Assembly: GCA_027475525.1 (NCBI GenBank)
Contig: JAMWFC010000046.1
Coordinates: forward strand, 1,612,001 to 1,676,000
DNA from: Macrolepiota albuminosa
Taxonomy: Eukaryota; Basidiomycota; Agaricomycetes; Agaricales; Agaricaceae
Direction of reading: 5' to 3'
DNA length: 64,000 nt
Shown here: positions 1 through 11,634 of the stretch, piece after piece
How the letters are laid out: each line of letters opens with the position of its first letter
How positions within the stretch are numbered: the stretch's first letter is position 1
Notes under the pieces: generated by a model
Told to the model about the DNA's origin: nothing
What the model saw: only the letters and a program-made list of their open reading frames with translations
Databases searched by the model: none
Made by a program: the position numbers and the translations under genes

Positions 1-2775
1 TACCCAGAGGTAGTTAAAACCCTTCGACTCGGAAAACAGACCTATAAAGTCCATTCCAATCAAATCCCAGAGTTTGACCGGTATAGGAAGTGAATGAAGC
101 TTCCCTGGTGGCTTCAATGTGGTGCATAGCTCGACTATATGTTCCTTGATTTCATGGAACCTATGCAGGGGCAAGTCTTTGCCCTCTGGGTCAATGCGTC
201 TGTCCACCTGGACATAGTCATGTGCATCATGGATGTCATCTCGAGTATTGCTCTCGAAATATCGAGACAGGCAATCTGCTACTTTGTTCAATTTACCTTT
301 TACATAGGTGATGTCAAACTGGTACCGCGACATGTAGTCAATCCAGCAACGTTGTTGCAGAGATAGGTGCACCTGAATCTTGAAAAACTCAAGTGCTTTG
401 TGATCCATAATCATATGGATCTTGTATCTCATCAGTTTATCCTCCCATTTTAGGAGGGCTTCCAGGATAGCAAGTGTTTCTAACTCATGTACAGCGTAAT
501 TCTGCTGGGCAGCAGTGAACTTATGGGACATAAATCCCGCTGGTCAGCAAGTCTGCCATGTTTTACCTTGGCCAAACATGGCCCCCAACCCCAGTCTTTG
601 ATGCGTCGCATATGAGCCAAATGGGCTCATTGATGCATGGATCAATTAGCCAAATGACTGGTGTCTTCACGCAGATGCGCTTGATCATCTCAAAGCACCA
701 CTGATGCAGCGGTCTCCAGTAAAAAGGGGACCCATTCTGGGTCAAGGCCATAAGTGGCCCTGTGTATGCCATGATGCCTGGCAAAAAATTACCAATATAG
801 TTTACCAGTCCAACGAATCGTTGAATATCATTATACATGCGTGAAGTATGCCACTCTTGAATTCGATCAAGTTTATCTGTGTCTGGATGAATACCCTTCT
901 CGTCAATGACGTGACTGAGACAGTCTATACTCGATGCATACAACTCGCACTTCTTCTATTTGAGATAGAGACTAGCCTTATGTAGTCGTTCAAATACGAC
1001 TCTTAGGTGCTGCTCATGCTCCTCAATAGAATCAGAAAAGATGAATATATCATCTAAATAGACCTGCATAAACTTCCCGATTATATCTTGGAAGATTGAG
1101 GTCATTAACCTCTGAAATGTCGCTGGTGCATTTCAATCACCAATCTGCATGATGTTGCTCACGAATGTCTCCATCAAGGACGAAAACAGCGTCTTTGGTA
1201 TATCCTCTTCACATATGCAAACCTGTTTGTATGCGTCTGTTAGGTCAATTTTTGACCTATACTTCGCTGTTGTGACATTTTTGCATATGACTTCCTGATC
1301 TGGAAGAGGTGTTACATCCTTGACTGTATTATCATTGCGCTGTCATGCATCCAATGCAGTCCTTAACATCCCATCCTTCTTGGGAATACAAAGTAAGGGT
1401 GCAGCTTGCACAGCTGGTCGTGGTTCCCACCACTTTGTGTTTATATATCTGTTCATCTTTTCACAAAGTTGATCCTGTAGTGCTTGTGGACAGTGAGGCA
1501 AATGATACTTGTACTGCTTTTTATTGTCAATGAGGTTAATCTCATAATTAACCTCCCACCATAGAAAAGCTCTTCCTTTGTTCCGTTGACAATATCAGCA
1601 AACTCATGTTGCCATTGCTGGCACAATCGAGGAATATCCTCCTCTGTAAGGCTCACAGCCTTACCTTTCCCTTTTACTACGCATGCTATATGCAGCTGAA
1701 CCTTTGGTTCAAATCGCTCCTGTAAGGCATGTACGTGCTCTTCTGTGAGATCTCCCAGATTCAACCTTACAACTGGTTGTCTCTCCACCACTCTTGTCAT
1801 ACTTGATGATGACTGCATGCTTCTCGCTTTCAGCGAGAGTCCATCAAATACAATATCCGATGTTTTGGAAATCTTGTCCTCTCGTGCTTGATGGTATACT
1901 TTTCCTGTCTGGGTTGCCTGCACCCTTTCCATAGTCTGCATCACCATTGACGCCACCAACTCGTTCCACTCCCATGGCATTCGTGGATCATATGCCCATT
2001 GCACTCCTGGCTGAGGCACTGGTCAATCCATTAGCGACCTTGTGCTTCCCACAGTTCCCATCATACTATATACCTTGTCCTTGATGAGATCCTCAACCTT
2101 CACTCAAGAGCTAGTCAGCTAACATTCCAGCAACTCCACCACGCATTTACCACGCTCATTCTTACGCTGTACAGCCTGTTTAGGCTTTTCATTTGTACAC
2201 CCAATTACATCTAGGTGCTTCCTCTTCCTCAGAGTTCCTTGAAACTCTTCCTTGGACATTAGTAAAGCCAGCAAATCTGCTGGCAAGCTCTTTGGTGGGA
2301 CCTGCTCGTCCTCCACCTCCTGTACAGTCGCTCTCTTGTGACCATCTAGTCAGTTGTGTTCATCACGCCACTTTTCAGTTGCGCAATAGTGCCTCAAATG
2401 ACCATCTGTGTTGTTCAGCACAACTTTCTCCATCTTCACAGGCGTACCATTTACAATGACCATGTCATTCACAAAGTCCAACGACACCTTGTTCTTATGC
2501 ATAAATGGTGTACTGATGATGATGTCGTAGCAATTAAAATTTGCTATATCTACATATTCCTTGGTCAATATCCCTGACATCTTTATTCATACTTTAGCAC
2601 CAAACTGCATCATGGCGTGACTCCCTACTGTTCCCAGCTGGAGCATCAATGGCTCCTCCAGTTCATGAACACGAATTGCATTGACATGAGCAAACTGGGG
2701 TGTAATGCTCATAGTGGTACTCCCTGAGTCTCACAACGTCCATGCCGGATGTCCATTGACATCAACATAGGTGAC
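1..2775 (-). pseudogene. Decayed gypsy-1 pol (protease, RT, RNase H, integrase start)
   Basis: Reading leftward, the order is protease (DSGST-type site near 2710-2740, preceded by a TGG to TGA stop; I-x-STPFM-like motif at about 2495-2540), a linker (1453-2019), reverse transcriptase (about 950-1560), RT/RNase H connection (563-943, with DKLDRIQEWHTS and VGLVNYIGNFLPG) and RNase H (to about 300). Compared with the younger copy at 7936-9771, roughly 500 bp that should encode the integrase zinc-binding region is missing near position 110, and the window then cuts the integrase core. Many frame breaks show that it is non-functional. Confidence 0.85.
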
Positions 2776-3011
2776 TGTAACAAAGTTACAAAGGTTATAG
2801 AGCTTAGTGTGCACACACGACACTGAATCAGACCAGACCGGTCTATTGGCAATGTAGTATACACAAAAGTAAGCTGCTTAATAAGCAGCACATATGTACG
2901 TATATATAGTAAAGTAATTAATATATTATATTTATTATAATAAATATAATATAATATCTACTACAGTAAGTAAAGCTATGTGGCCAACGCCACATAGCGG
3001 ACTACGCTACA
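2776..3011 (-). repeat. 3' LTR of gypsy-1 element (236 bp)
   Basis: Begins TGTAAC and ends GCTACA on the plus strand. It matches the split right-hand LTR base for base over most of its length and includes a very AT-rich core (about 2885-2965). The target duplication GTGAC precedes it. Confidence 0.88.
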
Positions 3012-3057
3012 CACCCCCCAATCAGACCGAGCTACGGTCTTGAGATAATACGATGGT

Positions 3058-6000
3058 CATGCCGTCGGTAAGTCAGGGACAGGGGCAATGGGAGAGTCCC
3101 CAGGCTCCCGGAATGGATCGGCAGTCGCGTTGTCCATGTCGTAGTCGAGGAGTTCATCCTCAGGTGCGGGCGCGTAAGAAGTGCCCGAAGGCCCTGCTAC
3201 TGGCAGGGAATCGTCATAGTCCCGGAGGGGGGACAGTGTGAGATTGGGGTCAATGGTCGACCCGAAGGCCCTGCTACTGGCAGGGAATCGTCATAGTCCC
3301 GGAGGGGGGACAGTGTGAGATTGGGGTCAATGGTCGACCCTGGGACAGGTGGTTGGGGATCAGGCAGATCCCCGGTGTCGGACGGGTACTGGCGTGTCCA
3401 GATTTCGCGGGCATAAATGTCTTGCCCGATGAAGAGGTACATCCCCTTGGCAAGCGTGTCGTTGTATGCACGACAACTGTCCTGCTGCTGGAGCATCAGG
3501 CGTTGGTGATCGCCAATGGTGGCCTCGCGCCACCCATCCCACTGAGGGATGGACTGTCCTGCTGCTGGAGCATCAGGCGTTGGTGATCGCCAATGGTGGC
3601 CTCGCGCCACCCATCCCACTGAGGGATGGACTGGGTGTACCGTAGTGGTCGAGGCGTTGTAGCCTCTCGTTGTCGATAGCAGCCACCTCGTTGTAGAGCC
3701 GGCTGTCGCTGAAGAATAGATGGGCCAAATAGGTGACCCCATAAGTATACGCATGGTCAGCCCAGCTGACCGGAATTTGATTGTGAAGAAGGACGCGTAA
3801 CGCGTCCGAAGTGGTAAACACGGAAGCTGACGCTTCTGGGATGTCCACAGCCCGAACCTCGAAGGTAGGGTCGTCGGTGGGGAGGGGCTCAAAGACTTGC
3901 CCTGTGGCCGCCTCATACTCAGCCACGGCCTCTTTGTAGAGGCCTGGCCTGGCGAAGACGTAGGCCAGGTACTTGTGTACCGTGGCCTTGGAAGGGCGGC
4001 TGGCGCTGAGGGCACGTACAAGCGCAAACCCAAAGAGGCTGCGCCAATGAATGCGCATGGCTCGGTCCATGGCCAGACCGGTCCATATGTTGGACGTTCC
4101 CGGACGTCCATAGAGGAGGGCGTATGAGCCCAGGTAGTCCAAAGCAAATGGTTGCTTTGGATCAGGAGGGGTAAGGCCGACGAAGGCAATTTTCCCTCCC
4201 TCTTTGCGGCAATAGAGCTGCGACGGCACAATCATTCGCGGAACATTCTCCCACTCTTCTGGACTCGCAAAGGGTACCACAATGGTCCTATACTCGACCT
4301 CGTCGAGTAGATGAGACATAGCTCTGTCTCGGGCCATAGGGTGGCAGTTGAGCGCCACCCGCTTGAATTCGTTGAGCAAGAGGTAGCCCAACTGATGCTG
4401 ACAAAGCGGCATAAACTGGTTGTTAACCAGTGCATGAAGTCTTCGGACTTCTCGAGGACTGCGGGGAAACCTGCGAGGTGCCACTTGGTACACCTTACTG
4501 TTGTGGGGCGTCGCCGCGGCGTTGCCCTGTTTATCGTCCTCGAAGGACCTGGCTGCGCGGGCTTCTTGCCCGACGAAGATGGTATTGGTCATTGGCGACC
4601 AATAGAATTGGGGAGCTAACCCCGTGCCAAAGAATGAGTTTTGGCGCTCAATAGTGTGATCTCGATAGATCACAACACCGAGTGCATTAGGGATGCGCCC
4701 GGTTTAGTCCTCGAGGAGGGCAGCTCCTCGCTTGGCGCTATCCTGCGCCTGACGTTCCATCTTGGCCCGTTGATTGCTGTTGCGCCGTTCGCGCGCCATA
4801 CGTTGTGCCGCCGTCTTGTGTGGCACAGGGGATTCTATACGAGCCTCTTCAGGCTCCTCATACCAATCGTCGTCGGAGGGCGGGGATGGCAGCCTCTCTG
4901 GCTCTGACTTCTCAGACCGTGGGTCCATTGCCCACACACACCACGGGAGTCGGGCTGGTAGGCCCTCTACCAGTATAGCGGGTAAAAAGGGGATGTTAGC
5001 CCCTGGGGCCTCTTTCGGGGCATCCTCGGGGAAGTGCACGTTGACGTAGGCACGCCCTTCTGGTTGCTTACCCCGACGATCCTTTCGTGGTAGTGAGGCC
5101 TTAGCCTCTGTGGGACGTGTGCTCACGCCCCTGGAATTCTGCTCCCCAGAGTACGTGGTGGAAACCACAGATACTGGTCGCGAAGACACGACCTCAGACG
5201 CACCGCTTGCGAGGCGCTGGATAAGCTGGGGGGCGGCTGGAGCAGGGACATCTTCATAGGGAAGGATGTCCCATCCTAGGCTGGCCTCCCGGCCGGGGGC
5301 AGCAACGCTTGACTTAATCAAGCAGGAGGGCGCGTCCTCCACTCCTTGCTGACACGCCCTTTTGCTAGAGTCAGTGTCCTGACTCAGGGGTGTAGTCTGC
5401 CGCTTACAAGCAGCCGAAAGGGCAAGGAGATCAGTTTTGCGCTGAGCGCGCATATGATCCATGTCGTCCATCATCCGGCAGATGAGGACGACTGCCTCCG
5501 CATCGCGGAGGAATGATGACTCTGCAGGTACATCGTACCCGTTATCTCCCAGACGTTGGAGAAGGGTAGCCAGGACTAAGTCCTGGCTGTGAGTGGGCTC
5601 GACAGCCCATGCTTTTCCTTTGTCGCGTCACGTTGGAGAAGGGTAGCCAGGACTAAGTCCTGGCTGTGAGTGGGCTCGACAGCCCATGCTTTTCCTTTGT
5701 CGCGTCAAGGACGCGACTCTTCTTCCGAGCTGGGCTCGGATTGGTGCGCATTTCCAGCCGCTGTAGCAAGGAGAGCTTGGCCAAGCTCTCCGTCGGCGCA
5801 TCAGCCGATGAACTGATGCTTCGTTCTGTATTGAGAGTTTCTGTACTCTCAATGGCCACGGTGGCCTGCACGAGGGATGCTTTGCGTCCCTCTAGATTGT
5901 CAATTGGTGCTGTGGTCGACAGGGAAATCGACCGGCCTCGGCCTGCACGAGGGATGCTTTGCGTCCCTCTAGATTGTCAATTGGTGCTGTGGTCGACAGG

Positions 6001-6658
6001 GAAATCGACCGGCCTCCTTGGCTTGCGACTCATGCGAGTCGCTGTACTGGGGCATTGCGCCCCAAGCCCCCATCCAAGCCGGGGGGTACGGCATCATTAC
6101 GGGCACACCACCCATCCCAGGGTAGTGCGCCGGGGCCATAAACTGGGGAAAAGGATGTGTCCCCAGTTGCCCTGTTGCCGGTACGGGGGCAAGCTGCCTC
6201 CATGCTGACGCTGCTTGGGGGCTGACTAGCCCCCCATAGGCCTGTTGCTGGAATTGGCCCTCGGTGTGATGTGGCGCATAAGCGCCCGGTACTGGTTGTT
6301 GGGGCTGATAGCCGCCCACAGGTGCGTTCTGGGGCATGAAGTTGCCCTGCATGGTTTGAAGTGGCGGATAGCCACTGATCACTGGCTGCTGCGGCAGGTA
6401 GCCCGCTGCTGGTGGTTGCTGCTGCTGTGGGAAGCCCACAGCTGGTTGCGATTGTCCCCACTGGGGCGCATTTTGGGTCAGCGGGCTGGTGGTTGCTGCT
6501 GCTGTGGGAAGCCCACAGCTGGTTGCGATTGTCCCCACTGGGGCGCATTTTGGGTCAGCGGGGAGCCATCTGCCCCCCCCTTCAGCCGACGGTAAGACCG
6601 ACGGCGTACTCTCAAACTGCTGCTGCTGTTCACTCAAGTCCACGGGCATGTTGTCCAT
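3058..6658 (-). CDS. Extra gypsy-1 ORF in env position, unknown function
   Basis: A large coding region lies between the chromodomain (ends near 6795) and the 3' LTR (3011). It starts at about 6658 (MDNMPVDL...) with a Q/P/G/Y-rich low-complexity part (5969-6658), continues with a charged part containing an RMMDDMDHMRAQRKTDLLAL segment (4704 to about 5700), and ends with a compact region (3058-4673) carrying FVGQEARAARSFEDD, RRFPRSPREVRRLHALVN and WTGLAMDRAMRIHWRSLFG. The last two parts are in one frame, separated by a single TAA at about 4704. Five 77-bp duplications (3184, 3477, 5553, 5863, 6408) break the frame, and collapsing them extends it. The ORF stops 47 nt before the LTR. I see no signal peptide, fusion peptide or transmembrane helix, so it does not look like an envelope glycoprotein. 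I recall similar uncharacterised proteins in agaricomycetes, but this is from memory. A diverged copy of the Q/P-rich part sits at the same place in the fragment at 24616-26048. Confidence 0.7.
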
Positions 6659-6779
6659 GGTTGGGGAAAAAAGCGAAAAAGAAATTTCGCCTTTTAAGAC
6701 GTGTTTCAGCCACAGCTGCTGACCAACTCAGCCAAGCCGCGATCAGCACTGCCGATCAAATTAAGCGCTGGCACGCTTA

Positions 6780-9700
6780 CTTAATTGATGTGGGCGCTTA
6801 ACGCCCTTCAACTCCAAATAATGGTCAAGTGCCGCTAACTTGGAGCAATGGGAGTGTGGCTCCCATGTTGTGTCCCCCAGGGACCATCATACTTCAAACT
6901 CGAGCGTGTTACGCTCAGTCCACCGGTGCCCAATTATGCACTCGACAAACCATTTGTCATGGTCTCGAGCCCCAAAATCATAGGGGCCTGGGGTTGCCCT
7001 GTTAGGGAACAGCGCATCGTCAGACACGCTGTACGGTCGCAACAGCGACACATGAAACTTAGGAACGATGTGTCGTTCCTGTAATGCCAGAGGCAACTCC
7101 AGCACGTAGTTGGAGGTACTTGGCTCTGCGTCTAGGACGCGGTATGGGCCTACCCATTTTGGGCAGAGTTTACTCACCCGTCCCTTTGGGAGCCTCAGAT
7201 TACGCGTTGATAGGTATACCAACGCTCCTACAGCTATTGGCGGGTCTGCTCGCCTACGGTGATTGGCGTTTTTCACCTGGAAGACTCGCACCTCTATGAT
7301 GGCGTCATGCGCCGCCGCGATGTTCTCCAGGGCCTGCCTGGCGAACTCGACAACTCCGCGGTGAGCCACTGTATCAGCACGAACTTCGTGCAGCATGGAG
7401 GGCAAGTACCCTCCGTTGAGTTCAAAGGGCGCATACCCTGTGGTATCCGAGATACTCGCGTTAATCGTGAACTCAGTGAGTGGTACCCTCCGTTGAGTTC
7501 AAAGGGCGCATACCCTGTGGTATCCGAGATACTCGCGTTAATCGTGAACTCAGTGAGTGACACCAGTCCACCCAGTCCCGTTGGTCAGGGTGAACAACTG
7601 CCCTCAAAATCTGACCTATACTGCGGTTAGCCCGCTCTGTCTGCCCATCCGTTTGAGGATGGAAGGACGTCGACATGAGGAGTCGCGCTCCTAGCAGTTT
7701 GTGGAGTTCTCTCCACCATTGAGACGTGAACTTTGAGTCACGGTCGCTCACAATGGTGCTAGGCAGCCCATGCAGCCTAACGATCTCCCTCAGGTAGATC
7801 CATGACAGCTCCTTAGCCGTCAGCGTAGTTCGCACCGGTATGAGGTGCACCATGCTACGATCTCCCTCAGGTAGATCCATGACAGCTCCTTAGCCGTCAT
7901 CGTAGTTCGCACCGGTATGAGGTGCACCATGCTCGTCATGTGACATATGACCACCCAGAGGTAATCAACCCTCTGGACTTGGGAAAGGGACCTACGAAGT
8001 CCATTCCGATCGAATCCCAAGGTTTCACCGGCACGGGTAGCTGGTGTAGCTTCCCGGGAGGGGATCCAGGGGGCAACTTTGCCCTCTGACACGCTGCGCA
8101 TGACGCGCAAAACTTAGTCACTTCTTGGGCCATACGTGGCCACCAATACCATCTCTGGATGTAGCCCAACGTCCGGGCAGCACCAAAGTGCCCCACCAGG
8201 GCATGGGCCTGGTCCAAGACCTGCGTAACAATGGTTCGCGTACGGGGGAGGCATACCACTGCCACCCCTTGACGGTTCTCTGTTGTGATGAGTCCACCAG
8301 GCTCATGCCTGAACCGAGGATGGTCGTCAGGATTGGCGATTATCTCGGCGAAGAGAGAATCATCACCATAGTCCTGCACCACCTCCTGCCGGAAGTCGTC
8401 ATTGACCAGGCTAGGAGGCTGGGATGAAGGCAATTCACCTTCGAGCATCTCTGCCAGCGTAACGGGTACATCGTGGCGCTCGTGCTCCCTAGTGGACGCT
8501 GGGTCCACGGCTTCATGCTCCTTGAGCAACTGGGCGGCTACGTCCCGCTCTTCACGCTGCTCTCTGAGGCGAGTGCTTCGCCTCCGTTCATCGTCATGCA
8601 TAGCGCGTACTTCCAGGACATGCTCCCTGAGCTCCTGGTATCGGTGGAGAGGTAAATCCTCTCCATCAGGGTCTATGCGGCAGTCTGCCTGCACATACTC
8701 ATGAGGCTCGTAAGCCTCCCCAACTACATCACTCTCAAAGTAGCGCGACAAGCAGTCTGCCACTTTGTTGAGTTCACCTTTAACATAGGTGATGTCGAAC
8801 TGGTATCTCGACATGTAGTCTATCCACCGTCGCTGACGCGGCGACAAGTTCACCTGAGTTTTAAAGAACTCAAGGGCCTTGTGGTCCGTTATGATGTGGA
8901 TGGGGTATCCCATCAGCTTATCCTCCCACTTGAGGAGGGCCTCGAGTATGGCAAGAGTCTCCAGCTCGTGCACCGCATAGTTTTGCTGGGCCGTTGTGAA
9001 CTTCTTCGACATGAACCCTGCTGGGCGGCACGTCTGCCAGCTGCTTCCCTGGCCGTACATGGCTCCGACGCCTGTCTTGGACGCATCGCAAATGAGCCAT
9101 ATTGGCTCGTCCCGTTTAGGGTCGATTGGTCGAATCACCGGAGTCTTCGTACAGATCCGTTTGACCATCTCGAAGCACCGCTGGTGCAACGGCCTCCAAT
9201 TGAACGGTGATCCGTTCTGCGTCATGGCCATAAGTGGCCCAGTATAGGCTGTGACATCGGGCAAGAAGCTCGATATGTAGTTGACAAGGCCAACGAATCG
9301 TTGGATGTCATTGTAGTTTTGGGGCGTGCGCCACTCCCGAATACGATCGAGCTTGTCCTGATCAGGGTGGATACCCCGCTCATCTATGACATGCCCTAGG
9401 CAGTCTATACTCTGAGCGTAGAGCTCACATTTTTTCCACTTCAAGTACAACTTGTACTTGCGCAGTCGTTCGAATACGACTCTGAGGTGCTGCTCATGCT
9501 CCTCCATAGTATCCGAGTAGATGAATATGTCATCTAAGTAGACGTGCATGAAACGTCCTATTACATCTCGGAAGATAGAGGTCATTAGCCTCTGGAAAGT
9601 TGCTGGAGCATTGCAGTCTCCAATCTGCATTATATTGCTCGTGAATGTACCCATGATCGACGCAAATACGGTCTTGGGTACGTCCTTGGTGCAAATGCGC

Positions 9701-10682
9701 ACCTGCTTGTAGGCGTCAGTAGGGTCAATCTTCGAGCGATACTTACGGTCTTGGGTACGTCCTTGGTGCAAATGCGCACCTGCTTGTAGGCGTCAGTAGG
9801 GTCAATCTTCGAGCGATACTTTGCCCGAGCCACATCTTCCCGGATCACCTCTTGATCTGGTAAAGGAGTCACATCCTTTATGGTATTGTCATTGCGCTGA
9901 CGCGCATCAAGAGCTGTTCGAAGGGTTCCATCCTTCTTCAGGATGCACAATAATGGTGCAGCTTGAGCGGTGGTGCATGGGGACCACCATTGAGCATTCA
10001 GATAGCAATTAGTCTTATCGCGTAGTTGCTCCTGGAGGGCGCGCGGACAGCGCAGCAAGTGATACTTATACTGCTTGCTCTCGTCTATGAGATTAATCTC
10101 ATGGTTCACCTCCCGCCATGGTGGCAGCTCCTCCTTGGTCCCGTTGACCATGTCGGCAAATTCTTCTTGCCATTGCTAACGCAACCGAGGAATATCTTCC
10201 TCACTAAGGCTTGTCGCCTTCTGCTTCCCCTTCATACGCACCGGGGGAAGTACTTCCACCATCTCTGAGGGTGGCCGTGGCGGCGGTGCATACTGCTTGC
10301 GCATTGCGAGCACCCGATTGACACTGTCATCAGGTATATGTAGTCTCAGCAGAGCACCCGCTGCCGCTGCCTTATAGGCCACGAGGCTTTTCCCCTCACG
10401 TACAAGTGAGTACGCTACGGACACCTCGTCCGAGGCTGGCTGGCAATATGCTGGGTTGACGGTCATCTGTCTCTGGTGCGCATTTCGCGCACACGTGGCT
10501 GCCACCAGCTTGTTCCACTCTTGCGGCATTCGGGGGTCGTATGCCCAGTCGTACTCTGGCAGGGGAGCTGGTCGCTCCCATAGGGACCGTGTGTCCCCCT
10601 CTACTGAGGCTTCCGCCTCTCGGATGCTGTCTTTCAAGTCTTCCAACTTGACTCGTGAGGACGTAGGTGGACATACATCCAC
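6780..10682 (-). pseudogene. pol: gypsy-1 pol: RT, RNase H, integrase, chromodomain
   Basis: Reads leftward. A linker at 10176-10682 is followed by an in-frame TAG. Next comes reverse transcriptase (about 9100-10150) with HVYLDD near 9531-9550, which is the catalytic YxDD box. RNase H follows (LICDASKTGVGA, HELETLAIL, IITDHKALEFF), then the integrase zinc module (HALVGHFG...CASCAACQRAK, about 8100-8260), the integrase core (DFVGPF, VSDRDSKF, FHPQTDGQTERAN, 7600-8030), a GPYRVL module and a C-terminal chromodomain (WFVECIIGHRW...WSLGDTTWEPH, about 6790-6960). Defects are one missing base near 7980 relative to the related copy at the window start, a TGA in the chromodomain at about 6885, and 77-bp duplications at 7407, 7780 and 9667. 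The chromodomain places the element among chromoviruses, which direct integration to particular chromatin. Confidence 0.85.
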
Positions 10683-10892
10683 TGAGTCCTCCCGTCGTCT
10701 CGCCTTTCGATGGCGTTTGTCTGGAGGCCTTGCGCCTCGAATCTCAGGAGCGATTATTCACTCGTTGCTCCTCTTGGAGGCTTGATACTCCTCCTCGCTC
10801 ATCATTACCACGTTGTGGTCTGCGCTCAGTCCAGGCATAGCCTGCACTTCCTCCTCCACATCCTCCACGGCCGGCACTCTGCGCCGGCCAAG

Positions 10893-11546
10893 TCATGGAG
10901 AGTCCTTGCGTTTCTCCGTAGTGCGATGACGTCGCAGACGATTATCAGTGTCGTCTGCTGTAGCTCGTTTGGCTGGGATCACTTTCCCATTCACTAGTAC
11001 CTGACATTGGTCAAAGTCTAGTATGACTTTGTTACACCGCATGAATGGTGTTCCCAGTATCATATCGTAGCGATCGAAGTTCGCTACATCCATGTATTCC
11101 TGGCTACGTGAGCCCGGCGTTTGGACATTCACATTTGTCCCATACTGCACCATGGCTCGGCTCCCTACGGTGCCCAGCTGTAACGCCAATGGCGTATCCA
11201 ACTCCTGCATGGATATTCCGTACACATGGGCAAACTGGGGCGTTATGCCCGATGTGGTACTCCCAGAGTCCCATAGGGTCCATGCCTTGTGGCCGTCTAC
11301 GTCCACATACGAGACCAGGCACTCCTTGTCTGCTTGTTTCAATGTAGGGCGCTGCAAAGTGCCCTCTGCACGACGAAGGGTCACCTTCTTCATCCGAACT
11401 ATGTTATTCCGTTTGGGATCATTTGTGGACGGCCAATCCGTCATCGCCGCTAGGCACTCAGAGTCGCTGTCGCAACTGTAATACTCATTGTCGTAGACGT
11501 CGTCATATACGTCGACTGTGACGTACTCCTCCCCCTCCATGACCAC
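10893..11546 (-). pseudogene. gypsy-1 retropepsin-like protease region
   Basis: An aspartic protease fold of the retropepsin type. The catalytic WDSGSTTSG lies near 11253-11275, and the second conserved motif MILGTPFM near 11035-11060. In LTR elements this enzyme cuts the Gag-Pol precursor. The reading frame carries on from gag and runs to a TGA at 10890, after which related coding sequence continues, so the stop is probably a mutated CGA. The corresponding site of the older copy, just upstream of its own DSG, is where this element inserted (GTGAC). Confidence 0.8.
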
Positions 11547-11634
11547 ACTCTCGGGCTTGGCGCCCGATGCCTCCTCTGGGGGCTCCTGGTCGTTTGTGGG
11601 GTGCTCTGCCTCAGAATCGGCAGATACGTCTCCA

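Noticed and set aside
2853..3011. A 159-bp TGTAG...CTACA unit, also at 15747-15905, looked like a tiny LTR or TRIM element.
   Set aside because: Both are the ends of 236-bp LTRs (2776-3011 and the split 14643-15905). The GTGAC duplication only fits the longer boundaries.
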